From the NCBI GenBank assembly GCA_021399435.1, contig JAJTUP010000057.1:248001-312000 (forward strand): a DNA stretch of 64,000 nt. Reading direction: 5' to 3'. The DNA is from Diaporthe sp. PMI_573. Taxonomy: Eukaryota > Ascomycota > Sordariomycetes > Diaporthales > Diaporthaceae. A model generated the notes under the pieces. It was not told where the DNA came from. It was given only the letters and a program-made list of their open reading frames with translations, and made no database searches. The position numbers and the translations under genes were made by a program. Each line of letters begins with the position of its first letter. Position 1 is the stretch's first letter. Below are positions 22,702 through 33,704 of this stretch, piece by piece.

Positions 22702-24106
22702 ATGGAATCAGCTCTGAATCAGATTAGGATGAGAGCAAATCAAAGTGAGGAGGCAAGGCAAGATGCTATCATTGCTTTGAGAGACTTAGCCAGCTGCCTC
22801 GAAAACACTCATGAGACTATTCACCGGATTGGACATATGGTCTGTCTTTCACCCTTCGGTAGATGGCTCGTTGCATCACTGACGAGCTCAGAACTCACAA
22901 GCGGCGACTGTCCAAGTCGGCATCGATTTGGGGCTCTTCAAATTATTGGCCCAATCCGATGATGCATTGCCAATTGAACAGATCTCCAAGAAGACATCAG
23001 CGGATCAGCAACTGATGAGTGAGTTTTGGACCATCCCCCTTTGACGACCCTTTCTTGCTCTTTGAAACAATTGTTATCACTAAAATCACATTATTCACAG
23101 CGCGGATCCTGAGATACCTTGCTGCCATGGGTGCCATTCGCGAGCTTGCCAAAGGCAGATATACCTCAAACCGTGTTACTCAAAATCTCTCCCAGGATGT
23201 TGCTGAGGCGGGCTTGTCCCACTAGTAAGTGAAGATTACTGAATTTCACGCGATCTTCTGACTCACAAAATGCCAGCTTTGGCATATCTGCACCCCAATC
23301 TCAGGTCTTGCCGGCCTTTCTTAAGGATAATGGCTACCGCAATCCGACCGATGAATCCCATACCCCCTTTGGTAGAACATTTGGTACAAACGAGGTCCCT
23401 TATGTTTGGTTCTCGAGGCACCCAGAGCACCTGGAGCACTTTAACAGGTATATGGCGTTGCGCCGCACATCAGATCTGACATGGCTGTCGGTATATCCGG
23501 TCGCCGACGAAGCCGCCGGCTGGCCTGCTGAAAAGCCTGTCTACGTGAATATTGGGGGTGGTATAGGTCACCAGTGCGCTCAATTTCGAGAAAGGTACTC
23601 CTTCGATTCCACCCCGGGAAGAGTCATACTGCAGGACATGCCTCACTCAATCGACCGAGCACTGCCGACACCTGGCGTTGAGAATGTCGCACACAATTTT
23701 TTCGAGCCACAGCCGATCAAGGGTACGTAGAAACGCTCCCTGACTCCTGATTTTATCTGTCTGACGGCATTCGGAAACAGACGCCAAGTTCTACCACATG
23801 CGGGGTGTGTTGCATAATCACCCACCCGGGAAATTGCGCCAGATTCTCGAGAATACCAAGGCCGCCATGGGGCCTCAGTCGGTACTTCTTGTGGATGAAC
23901 AGGTACTTCCAGAAGAGCGCGTAAATTTTATCGCGGCCTGTATTGACATTACTATGCTGTCGGCCTTTGCAAGCATGGAGCGCACTGAACAGCAGTGGTG
24001 CGAGGTGTTCAAGGACGTTGGACTAGAGTTGGTGCGCACTTTTGTGTACAACTCAGTCAACTATGAAAGCGTGATGGATGTACGTCTGCCACAGGCAGCA
24101 GAGTGA
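22702..24106 (+). CDS. SAM-dependent O-methyltransferase 2 (COMT-like, PF00891)
   Basis: Five exons: 22702-22839, 22892-23018, 23101-23224, 23277-23722 and 23781-24106, giving 386 residues. The N-terminal dimerisation/winged-helix part includes VQVGIDLGLFKLLAQ and ILRYLAAMGAIREL. The SAM loop is VNIGGGIGHQ and the acidic segment VILQDMPHS. The catalytic segment reads FYHMRGVLHNHPPGKL: the histidine is kept, but the usual LHDW tryptophan is replaced, giving HNH. VLLVDEQVLPEE and the C-terminal RTEQQWCEVFKDVGLELV follow. The acceptor at 22891 is preferred over one 8 nt downstream because it keeps the frame through NSQAATVQVGIDLG. It is divergent from the P450 and convergent with OMT3. It is likely a tailoring methyltransferase acting in the cytosol; the substrate is unknown. 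Confidence 0.87.
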
Positions 24107-24392
24107 ATACAGGTGGCTGATCGGATCCTGTGACCTTTTCCGTGATCTTTGGGGCTTGACAGGTTTCACGCGGAGACATATGGTTTGCATTTTGGCTGCA
24201 CTAAAGCACTAAAACAGACTCAAATGCATTGAATGAGCTCTGAGAAATAACCTTTGCGCGGATCTGGAAAGCTTCCGAACGATTGTGGACAGGAAACGCA
24301 GTAACGAGACAACCTCGGAGGATCCGACCCTGAGAGGTTCTTTCAATTGTATGTCACTGCGCGTTAACGCTTCGGCACCATGCCTATCAGAC

Positions 24393-25909
24393 TCACGTGG
24401 TCCTTCGCTCGCTCGATTGACCTGTCCATACAAACTCGAGCATCCCAAGAGCAGATCCAGGTGGCTCGACAAGCCTCTGAAGGGCGAACCTGGCATCGGA
24501 ACCTTCCACCAACGATTGTAGCTCAAGTGCAGTTCTTTCCCGGCCGTTGAATGCGGCCGCCATATTGATGTCAGTGGCCCTGTTTTGAATATTGAGTCAG
24601 ACATGCAACACCAATTCCTCAAGGCCCATGATGACTGACCTTGTGTTCCTCTCTTTCCACAGCGCCACTGTACCCGGCTCAGGCATGATGGTCTCCTGGA
24701 TGATGACCTTGGCACCCTTCTTGAGCGCGGGAACCAATGCCTCTAGAATAAGAATACAGTATTTGTCGGACCAATTGTGGAGACACCAACGCAGGAAGTA
24801 GACGTCAGCATCCTTCACGGGCTGGGGTCGGAACAAGTCATGTGCCATGGACTGGACCCCTCCCTGCAGGCTCTCTGGGATTTCCAGTTTCTCAACGACC
24901 TGCGGTAGGGTCTGAATGACAACACTAAGGTTGCGAAACTGCTTCGCCAGCACCATGGCAATGTGCTCATTGCCACCGCCGAAGAATACGACCTGGGCAT
25001 GGCCTAGCGACGCCCAGTCGTAGTAATCGGCGGTGTATTTCGGGTCAAATTGAGGCCTCCGGCTGAATACATGCATGCCTCTCGCCCAACGCCCCGATCG
25101 GTCCGCATCTTTTGCAAATGTATCGTAGAGCGTGTCCCCAGAATCATTGGAAAGCGAATATGCCTATGAGAATTAGCTGAGACCTATTGAATGTAGGTGT
25201 TCGACCACTGCTCAAGCATGGTGCACTCACAGTTTCGTTGGGCTCTTCAGATCCCGGCCATCTTTTCAAGGCATCCACCATCTAATGTATCCAAACTTAG
25301 TAAATATAAAGAAGAATTGGTAACATTGCCAACTAGCCTTGGTGGCAGCCGGCCACATTTCTTCAGTGCCTGATTGGAGCCAGGCATTGGCCCCAGGGTT
25401 GGTGAGCACCTTGGAAGCGGAGGTATGCGCGACCATTCCCGGCTGTGGTTCCTGGAATATGCGCATTGTCATGGCGTGTCTGAGGAGGCGAGTCGTCATC
25501 TCTTCTGTCATTGGTGTCTGCTGAGCGATCTCACGAAACGATATCATTCCATTTCCCGGGACAACAGACGCTATGTTGAAGGTGGCGATGGCCAGCATGC
25601 ACGTGGGGTTGTTGTGCTTGGATAAAATCAGCAATGAATGAATATTTCATCCAGACTGGTATACACTACCCCGCAATACCTATGGATCAAATTAAGCGGT
25701 TCAAGCAGCAGATCGTGGAGCTCTGCTGTGGCGTCTATCACAGCATCGTGGTCCTCCACAAGATCGAGAGGCACAGAGTAAGAAGTGGCTTCGTCAAAGC
25801 TGGGTGAGGGAATGTTCTCGACATCCAACACTTTTTGGATCTTCGCCGATGAAGAGCTGATAGTGTTCGCAAGCTGAATAATCCGAGGCAAGGACTCATA
25901 CAGCGACAT
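24393..25909 (-). CDS. SAM-dependent O-methyltransferase 3 (COMT-like, PF00891), with GC-AG intron
   Basis: Five exons: 25909-25670, 25616-25338, 25281-25231, 25163-24640 and 24579-24393, giving 426 residues. Features: a helical N-terminus (LPRIIQLANTISSSSAKI), dimerisation region, RWPGSEEPNET, SAM loop VVFFGGGNEH (Gly-rich but atypical), and VVIQTLPQVVEKL. The catalytic segment FLRWCLHNWSDKY has the expected histidine. VIIQETIMPEPG and the RERTALELQSLV C-terminal block follow. The second intron (25337-25282) has a GC donor, AAG|GCTAGT; only this boundary joins the frames, and the nearby GT is out of phase. An in-frame ATG at 25924 is an alternative start. It is divergent from the A-T-TE gene (806 bp apart), suggesting shared control. 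Role: tailoring methylation. Confidence 0.86.
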
Positions 25910-26715
25910 ATTATTGGTGTACAAGTTGTCTGGTAAAGAGTAGCGTCAATGACTCAATGATGGGTTGGGAGAAAACGGAGTATCTTTTATCTGTGCGCTA
26001 GAATTAAGTAGTAAATGCCAACCATACTAGAGAGAAACAAGCATGGGTGGTCAGTTTTTATAACCAAAGCGACGCTTGTGACAGCACGAAAATTGCGAAC
26101 CTTGAGATCAGCCAAGACCTGGATGTCCAGACAAAAACGGATATAAGGATATCGGTTCCCACAATACTGCGCTAACCAGCACAGGTAGATCTACATTGAG
26201 AGGCCACAATCCCCAACCGGTCAGCTGCATGACCTTTGGACAGCAGTCAGGGTTTTGGCAGGATTTCCCCAGGCTTTAGCCACTAGAGCGTACAGGAAGT
26301 ATCGGAATTTCAGAGGAACAAGGGCTGACGAAGCAATCAAGAGGCGCCAAGTTTGAACGTACGATATAGGGTATAGCTTTATCAGGATGTCAGCACACTC
26401 AGTTTACTACTCGCCCACTTGCACACCCTGAGGCGGGGCTTTGTCTCCCTGCTCACAGGACGCAGCATCGTGAGTATTAGTAGCAGTTGGACCGCTTGTG
26501 CAGGGGTGTAGTGCTGATTCCCGTGAGCTCCTCCCAAGAGGCGCTGGGTTGTTGCCAGTACCAGTACCAGTTTCTTTTATCGTTCCCATGCTTGTTACTG
26601 GCAAACAGATACCTGTGACTTCAGATATGGTGTCATTATTCCACATCTAGTCCAAATCAGTAGCTTTGACAATATCATTTCCAAACCGCGAGATCGAACT
26701 TCGTTTCAGCTCAAG
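25910..26715. promoter_or_regulatory. Divergent promoter region, OMT3 / A-T-TE synthetase
   Basis: An 806-bp interval between the divergently transcribed OMT3 and core synthetase. It should contain both promoters. A small imperfect repeat CCAGTACCAGTACCAG occurs at about 26558-26571. No coding region or clear palindromic operator is recognised. Confidence 0.4.
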
Positions 26716-29676
26716 ATGCCCCAAACCCTCCAACAACTGCTCAGCAAGAGAGCAAAGGCACCGTCTCCCGCACGCCTTCTTATCTATCCTCTTGGCGAGA
26801 GCGCCTCGAAGCCTACAGAAGTCTCGTACAGCAGCCTCTATCAGCATGCCACGCGCATGGCCATTGGTATCCGACATCTCCCGTCTTTTGAGGATGGACG
26901 ACCTATTCTACTACATCTGGAAGACCATTGGGATGCAATTCTGTGGTTCTGGGCCGTCCTACTCGCTGGTGGTGTTCCCGTCATGTCAGCCCCTTTCAGC
27001 AACCTTGACACGGATAGACACAGACACATCGAAGGCCTGTCGACCCTCTTGGAATCACCCTTATGTCTCACCAGGTCAGAATCCCTGCCCTTATTCCACA
27101 TCACTCATGGAATGTGTCTGCATACCATCGAGCCCCTAGTCAATGGCAACGAAAATAGTCTTACTGGTCACAAACGGCACCCTGCGGTAGGATGCGGCGG
27201 TCCGAAGCGCAGCAGACGGGCCCAAGTGGATGTGGCGCAGGAAGCAGGCTCTCATGACCTCCAGTGCAACCTCGAGAGCGACGACGCACCAAATTACCTC
27301 TACAATTCTAACAGCGATCTTGCTATGCTCATGTTGACGTCGGGCAGCACTGGGAACGCCAAAGCTGTGCGAATAACACATAGACAAGTCCTGGCTTCCG
27401 TTGCTGCCAAAGCCTCTATGCGTCCGCTGCCGCCAGATAGACCCTTTCTGAATTGGATCGGGATGGACCACGTGGCTGGTCGAACGGAAATCCATCTTCA
27501 CGCCTTGTGGCTCGGCGTCGACCAGGTTCATATAAGGGCTGCCGATATCGTGACAACGCCTCGGAACTTTGTCGACCTGCTCAGCCGTCATCGCGTGTCG
27601 TATACGTTTGCCCCCAACTTCTTCCTTGCGAAGCTAGTCACAGCTGTTGCGGAGTCTGCAGAGCCGGACGCGACATGGGACCTGTCAAATCTTGTCTCGC
27701 TTGTTTCGGGGGGTGAGGCGAACGATATTGGAATATGCGAAGCGGCATCGGCCATTTTGGAAAAGCATGGCGCCCACCAAGCCGTTATTACCCCAGGGTT
27801 TGGTATGACGGAAACGTGCGCAGGGGCTATTTACAACCTTACCTGTCCATCTTCCGATGTCGCAGAGGGACGCGCAATAGCCTCCTTGGGAAGATGTACA
27901 CCGGGAATTGAAATTCGAGTTGTAGTCAACGAAGCCAAACCTCTGGAATTCGAAGGCGCCGGAGATCTTGAAGTTCGTGGGCGAGTCGTTTTTGAGGGCT
28001 ACTATCGCAATGTGGCGGCCACCAAAGAGGCGTTTACCGCGGACGGATGGTTCCGTACTGGCGACCTAGGAATTATCGACCCCGAGGGAAATCTATGCCT
28101 AGTTGGACGCACGAAAGACGTGATCAACATCAATGGATTGAAGATGCCCATGGCAGATATACAGACAGCCGTCGAGAGAGCCCTCGGCAATCGAATAGTC
28201 CGGCTCGTCGTTTTCCCGTCCAGAATGACACATACAGAGCAGGTTACGATTGCATACGTCCCTCAACACTTCCCGTTGCAAGACGAGGAAGTCGCTGAGA
28301 TTGCCCACTTGGCTACACAAGTATGTCTACTTCGAACAATGACCAGTCCCCGGGTCTTTGCGCTGCGCCAAGATTCGCTGCCCTTGATTCCGGTATCCAC
28401 ACTGGGAAAGATATCACGGCCGAAAATGAGACGCATGTTTGACGACGGAAAGTTTGCAGAAGACATATGCTTGCATGAACAGGCAATTGAGCGCGCGGCC
28501 AAGTACATAAAACTTCAACAGGACAGGATTAGGCCAGCGAATATGGCCGAGGCACTCTTGATGGACGACTTTGCAATGACACTCAACAGGACGCCCGAAG
28601 CCTTGGGCATGGACATCGATACGACATTGTTCGAAGCAGGCTTTACCTCGATGCATGTATTGAAGCTCAAGTTCCAAATGGACAAGAGGCTGTGCACCAG
28701 CATACAGATCATAAATATCATGAAGCACCCCACCGCGCGCGGCCTCGCGGCCTTGCTCGGCTCCACAACGCAGCCCGAGCCTCATCCCTCTTCGCTCAAT
28801 GAAGGAAGACCACTGAAGCCCTACGACCCCGTTGTGGTCTTGCGTGCTACAGGATCCAGAACGCCCCTGTGGCTTATCCACCCTGGCGTGGGCGAGATTC
28901 TCGTCTTCATAGGCCTGGCACAGCACATCGCCGCGGACGACCGGCCTGTCTACGCCATGCGACCGCCAGGCTTCGAGCCGGGCCAGGAGCCCTTCGGTAA
29001 TATCACGGAGGCCGTGGACGCATACACGACCGCGATTCAGGCTCGCCAGCCCCGCGGACCCTACGCGCTCGCGGGATACAGCTACGGCGCGATGCTGGCA
29101 TTCGAGACGGCCAAGCGACTGGGCGGCATTGATGATGGCAAAAGCGAAGAGGTGCGCTTCCTCGGCTCGTTCAACTTGCCCCCGCACATCAAGAACCGTA
29201 TGCGGCAGCTGAGTTGGAACAGTTGTCTGTTGCACCTGGCGAATTTCGTGGGGCTCGTGACGGAGGAGTTTCTGGAGGAGAGGAACGCCAATTTGTTCTG
29301 CCGGCTCCCGAGGGCTGAAGCATTAGAATGTGTAATAGACGCCGCGGACAAGCCCCGGTTGAAAAGCCTCGGCCTTGGTCCGGACACGCTGGCGAGATGG
29401 GCTGATGTTTCTTTCGGTCTGCAGAGAATGGCGACGGAGTATGACCCGTCTGGTCAGGTGGACTGTATCGACGTGTTTCACTGTATTCCACTCAAGGCGG
29501 TTGCGGGGTCACGCGAGGAGTGGATGCGAGACCATCTGATTCGGTGGGCCGATTTCACACGAGAGCCGCCACGCTTTCATAGTGTAGGTGGTGAACATTA
29601 CACCATGATAGGGGCTGGGCATGTAGAGGAATTTGTCAAGATTCTGAGGGAGGCCTTGAAGGCGAGGGGACTATAA
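26716..29676 (+). CDS. NRPS-like A-T-TE synthetase (aryl alpha-keto-acid dimerising class)
   Basis: An intronless 986-residue frame, the usual size for A-T-TE enzymes. Adenylation domain, about 10-600: LTSGSTGNAK (207-216), WIGMDHVAG, GFGMTETCAG, WFRTGDLG, GRTKDVININGLK and the catalytic lysine in STLGKIS. Thiolation domain: FEAGFTSMHV, phosphopantetheine serine 645. Thioesterase: IHPGVGEI, GYSYGAM with Ser789, and a GGEHYTMIG histidine (961). There is no condensation domain. This architecture, with the MDHV and VAYTFAPN-like FAPNFFLAK stretch, is that of TdiA, atromentin, aspulvinone and microperfuranone synthetases. Those activate aryl-pyruvates and let the TE couple two of them into quinones, furanones or related cores. 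It is the core enzyme of this cluster, divergent from OMT3. The product cannot be read from sequence. An AATAAA at 29702 follows the stop. Confidence 0.9.
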   Translation: MPQTLQQLLSKRAKAPSPARLLIYPLGESASKPTEVSYSSLYQHATRMAIGIRHLPSFEDGRPILLHLEDHWDAILWFWAVLLAGGVPVMSAPFSNLDTDRHRHIEGLSTLLESPLCLTRSESLPLFHITHGMCLHTIEPLVNGNENSLTGHKRHPAVGCGGPKRSRRAQVDVAQEAGSHDLQCNLESDDAPNYLYNSNSDLAMLMLTSGSTGNAKAVRITHRQVLASVAAKASMRPLPPDRPFLNWIGMDHVAGRTEIHLHALWLGVDQVHIRAADIVTTPRNFVDLLSRHRVSYTFAPNFFLAKLVTAVAESAEPDATWDLSNLVSLVSGGEANDIGICEAASAILEKHGAHQAVITPGFGMTETCAGAIYNLTCPSSDVAEGRAIASLGRCTPGIEIRVVVNEAKPLEFEGAGDLEVRGRVVFEGYYRNVAATKEAFTADGWFRTGDLGIIDPEGNLCLVGRTKDVININGLKMPMADIQTAVERALGNRIVRLVVFPSRMTHTEQVTIAYVPQHFPLQDEEVAEIAHLATQVCLLRTMTSPRVFALRQDSLPLIPVSTLGKISRPKMRRMFDDGKFAEDICLHEQAIERAAKYIKLQQDRIRPANMAEALLMDDFAMTLNRTPEALGMDIDTTLFEAGFTSMHVLKLKFQMDKRLCTSIQIINIMKHPTARGLAALLGSTTQPEPHPSSLNEGRPLKPYDPVVVLRATGSRTPLWLIHPGVGEILVFIGLAQHIAADDRPVYAMRPPGFEPGQEPFGNITEAVDAYTTAIQARQPRGPYALAGYSYGAMLAFETAKRLGGIDDGKSEEVRFLGSFNLPPHIKNRMRQLSWNSCLLHLANFVGLVTEEFLEERNANLFCRLPRAEALECVIDAADKPRLKSLGLGPDTLARWADVSFGLQRMATEYDPSGQVDCIDVFHCIPLKAVAGSREEWMRDHLIRWADFTREPPRFHSVGGEHYTMIGAGHVEEFVKILREALKARGL

Positions 29677-32600
29677 ATAAGGACCAGGCAATAGTTCGAT
29701 AAATAAATATTCTAGTTTTCAAAGCCCACATTATAACATAAACTAAGGAGTTGTGGAATGGGTGATAGCAATAGCGATAGCAATAGCTAAAGGTGTCGGT
29801 CCGAAGCAGACCGCTGCAGCTGGCCACTTCTGGCTGGCTGGCTGCGGATAACTGCTTAGTTATCCCAGACAGCCACTTGGCAGCAAGGGCGCTTAGACCG
29901 ACTACTGGCCCGTGTACACCTTAGATTAGTCAGCCTTCTGGCTGCACCCTACTTGGGCGCTTCGCCGCCCACAAAGGGGTCAGCCAGAAGCAACACACAC
30001 GACAGACCTACCAAATTAAAGCTATCAAGTAGCCACTTCGGTAACCCCTTTGAGTAATTACTCGTTTACGTGCCCAACCAATACTAATTAATAATTGCTT
30101 GGCAATCCCTGACAGAAAGGAAGGAAGAGATAGATTGCTGTCGCCATTACTATGGTTTTTAAGCCATTTTAAGTAACGATATCTATGCTAAGACCATTAC
30201 CAGGCTAGTATACTAACGTTTGACGTGCTCCCTACTAACTGGTAACGATTAGCCCTTAGATAACCCGATTTCTCCTGGTAAAGAAAGGATTTGGGACCCA
30301 TTAGTGTACTCTATTACATAAGAAAATACCGTCAAGATTATCACAAATACCTATTACAACGATTATATTGACGAAAGCCCTCAAAAGTACTGTTTTGAGG
30401 CTACACTGCCTATTTGTACTGCCAAGAATCTGACTAAGCAAACGTATAAATCGATAAAAGCCTTTAGAAACGCTTTTTTTGAGGCCAAAAGAACCCCCTA
30501 CTAACTACTTAACTAATTGCTTTACCCCTTACAAACGTTGCCGTGGCACGTACGGTAACTATAACCGTAAGGGGGGCTAGTTAAGAAAATTTAAACGGTT
30601 ACTACCTAAACGCCATACAAACCATTTATTTGGTCTTGCAAACGGTACATTCCTTTAGAGCCCCATACTGTCCGTACGGCAACCTATCGGTGCCCTATAT
30701 TCGACCATTGTGAACAATTACCTACAAATCAACTATCGCCAAACGGTCTATTACACTCAACTATTGCCGAATAGTTACAAGCAAGTCTTTAGAGTGCTTT
30801 CCTACGTCAAAAAGCGTGCCATAACGTGTTTTTGCGTTGTTTTTCCGTTACTTTTAATTAAAACTATCATCATTTGTATCCTTTAAACCACTACTTGTCC
30901 TTTCCTATTATCACTTGCCCTCTCTCTCTCTTACTATTGTTACTTACTGTAATGATCAAGGTTTCCTGGGTCCTCTAAACCGTAGATCGGGGTTTATGTC
31001 CAAGATACGTAACAAGGCGGTTAATTAAGCAATGGGGTTTCTGACAATAATTACAAGCTAATAAAAGCTATTCGAGGGTAAATACTTAGATTAACTGCTA
31101 AAGAGCTGTCCATACTATCTAGCTATCTAGTAATAAGTGTATTCTTATATGTCCATCTCTTCAGGCTGGCTCATAAGGCTTAGAAGGTAATCCTCATAAT
31201 CCTGTGCTAGGTCGATTAGCTCAGGACCTGATCTCCCTAATCCCGAATCAGTTGGCTCAAGACCTGATCTCCCTGATCCTGCTTAGGTAACCTATGGTTA
31301 CGTAACTTATACAAAATCCTGTTTACGCCATTTATCTAGCCTGCCAGGCTGGCCAAGTAGGTCTGGTTCTAAACCAGAACCAACCGTTAGTCCTATTTCT
31401 ATCAGGATTGTAACATTATCCCCCTCCTCTATCTTTCTTTGTCCCTAAAAATCTTTGTTAGTAAGTTTCTCTGTTCCTATTCTTTTCGTATTATGTATAT
31501 TTTTTCCATCACACCTCCCCTACTATATATCTTGTTTCTTCTCTATACTAACATTATATTAGGTTGAATCTAAAAGCCTGTCTTAAAAAAAACAAAACAG
31601 CGACAAGCCCTTACATTACTAATTATAACAAAAGGTATTATAAGCAATATACCTTACTTACGCTATTTTAAGTATAACTTGCCCTACAAGTATCTTAAGG
31701 ATTCGAAACGTTATAGCAAGTATATTGGTCAAGATCTAACCACCTATAACGAAAATAATATCTCGTCTGCCTGTAGGTATTCTTCCTTACGTGGTTTTTC
31801 TTTCTCCCAGCTAACCTTTTATAGTTACTAAGGTTATAAAAGAATAGAAACATATTGCCAAGGAGGCAGATAATGTAGAAGAGGAGCTGTTTGCCTTACA
31901 GACAAAATTATAGACTGCCCTAGATTATTTGGCGTATCTATACAAGCAGCAGCGTTTCCTAAAGAATCATGGTTTCAAGTTATTCCGTCGGGATATACAG
32001 GATCTAGACAAGGTAAATACTAAAGAAACTCGTAAAACCAAGCTTTGAGAAATCTAGAAGCAGGCTAATTAAGCCTTGGCTAATATATCTTCCTAGGGGG
32101 CTAGTAACATATCTTTCTGGCCGTCCCTTAGTTTAAACATTCTAGCGGCAGACTAGTCTGTTCTAATAGGTAGTAGAAGTCTTATAATGCCTGCTAGCAA
32201 TTCGTTAAGTTCTTAAGGAGTTCCTAGATATTATCTTTATCGTCATAGTCTTTCTATTTAACCAGATATTCGGTATCGGCATTATAGATTCTAGAATCTA
32301 AAATTTTCTTAATTTTTCATTCTTTTTTGTTATTCTCAAGTTTGATTTAAGTTTTAAGCTTCGCGTTAGCTGGTATAGGTTCTAAAAATAATATATAAAA
32401 GACCGGGTATATCTGCATTTTATTTGGTAGCAAAAATCTAAAGTTGGTATCTAATAGTTTCTTTAAAATTTAGAATAGTCTAATCTTCTTGTAGTCTAGT
32501 TTTTTGTTTAGTTGCTTGGTTTTAATATTTTTGCGGAATAGATAGACTTTATCTTCCTCCTCTAAGGTTGGTCCCTTCAACCTTTTCCTGTTGGCATAAA

Positions 32601-32808
32601 TTATTATTTGTTCCTACATAAAGAGCAGTTCTTACCAAAGCTCTTTCTAGAGATTCCAAATTTTAGTTGCCCTTTCCATGGCCAATTATACCTCTAGCCC
32701 AGAGATTGGTTCTCTATAGGCTTCTAGTTTGTAGCTATAATTAGCATAAAAGGGTGATACCTTCATAGTACCTATATCTACGCTATTATAGGCAAACTAT
32801 ACCATAGG
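29677..32808. other. AT-rich degenerate repeat block, left part
   Basis: Composition drops from the cluster's GC-rich coding sequence to AT-rich DNA full of stops. Two coding relics can be read. On the minus strand, 31270-31145 reads an acidic tail containing ELIDLAQDYEDYLLSLMSQ before a stop. On the plus strand, about 31855-32120 reads KEADNVEEELFALQTKL, a stop, then LYKQQRFLKNHGFKLFRRD with further stops. The latter is a coiled-coil tail of the kind seen at the ends of fungal transposon ORFs. Probably several decayed elements; no intact gene. Confidence 0.5.
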
Positions 32809-32818
32809 CAGAGTTTTA

Positions 32819-33010
32819 AATATACACAAATATACAAATATACAAATATACAGATATACAATATACACTAATATACAATATACAAATATACAATATACAC
32901 AAATATACAATATACAAATATACAAGACTCTAAGATATACAATATACAAATATACATGTATATTTGTATATTGTATATTGAAATATACAAATATACAATA
33001 TACAATATAT
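32819..33010. repeat. Left subterminal TATACAA repeat array of the hAT element
   Basis: About 190 bp of tandem and inverted variants of ATATACAAATATACA, ending in a palindrome centred on ACATGT near 32956 (TATACAAATATACATGTATATTTGTATA in sense). Subterminal arrays of this type serve as transposase-binding sites in hAT elements (family knowledge). Confidence 0.65.
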
Positions 33011-33253
33011 AAAAAAAAAGATTAATATTAAAAAGGAATTAAACCTATACCCTTTACAAGTCTTATAACTTAATTATTTAAAATATTCATTACTATAAAT
33101 AATTATATACTACAATAATATTAGTTACAATTTTGCAGGAGGTAAATTTTAAATATATTAAACTACACGTCTATTTAACTATACTATAGTACCTATAAAA
33201 TACAGTTTTATTTAAAGTTAATCTTTTATATAAGAGGATTTAAAGTTATTAGT

Positions 33254-33385
33254 TTATTAGTAATAAACTAATAGACTACTATACTAATAAACTAATAAAC
33301 TAATAAACTAATAAACTAATAAACTAATAAACTAATAAACTAATAAACTAATAAACTAATAAACTAATAAACTAATAACTAATAG
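33254..33385. repeat. Tandem 8-bp repeat, unit AATAAACT
   Basis: At least twelve near-perfect copies of AATAAACT run through about 33287-33375, with degenerate units at each side. The array lies between the left subterminal repeats and the transposase start, in the presumed promoter. It is probably slipped-strand expansion. Confidence 0.75.
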
Positions 33386-33704
33386 ACTAATAGAACTAAC
33401 TATATATATATCTTAAATTTATTCTTTTTTCTTTTTCTTTTCTTTTTTTCTTTCTTTACCACTAAAGTCAATGATTATATATTAACTATCTAAGCTATCA
33501 ACAAACTATCAACACTATTAACTACTTATATATATATTAAAAACTAAAAAAAATATTTATTAGTATTAAAATATAAAAAATATTATAAAAAAACTAAATA
33601 CTCTATATTATAAAATCTTTAAAAAAATTATTATATTATATTATTACTATATATCTATATTCAAAAGTACTATATACTATATCTGTACTATAAAATATTA
33701 AAAA

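Larger units (their letters stand above)
10025..29676. other. Secondary-metabolite biosynthetic gene cluster
   Basis: Eight genes in 19.7 kb: exporter, three PF00891 O-methyltransferases, P450, rhodopsin/NmrA chimera, PLP-enzyme pseudogene and an A-T-TE core enzyme. Divergent pairs (OMT1/chimera, P450/OMT2, OMT3/A-T-TE) suggest co-regulation. No pathway-specific Zn2Cys6 factor lies inside. The right boundary is sharp, at the AT-rich transposon block that begins within 150 bp of the A-T-TE stop. The left boundary is the transposon-bearing spacer at 6.3-9.0 kb. Confidence 0.75.

Noticed and set aside
28414..29235. 273-codon minus-strand frame inside the A-T-TE gene
   Set aside because: It is antisense to conserved adenylation, thiolation and thioesterase motifs and shows no domain of its own.
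33254..33385. AATAAACT array as a CRISPR-like array
   Set aside because: It is a simple contiguous 8-bp tandem repeat without unique spacers, and the genome is eukaryotic.
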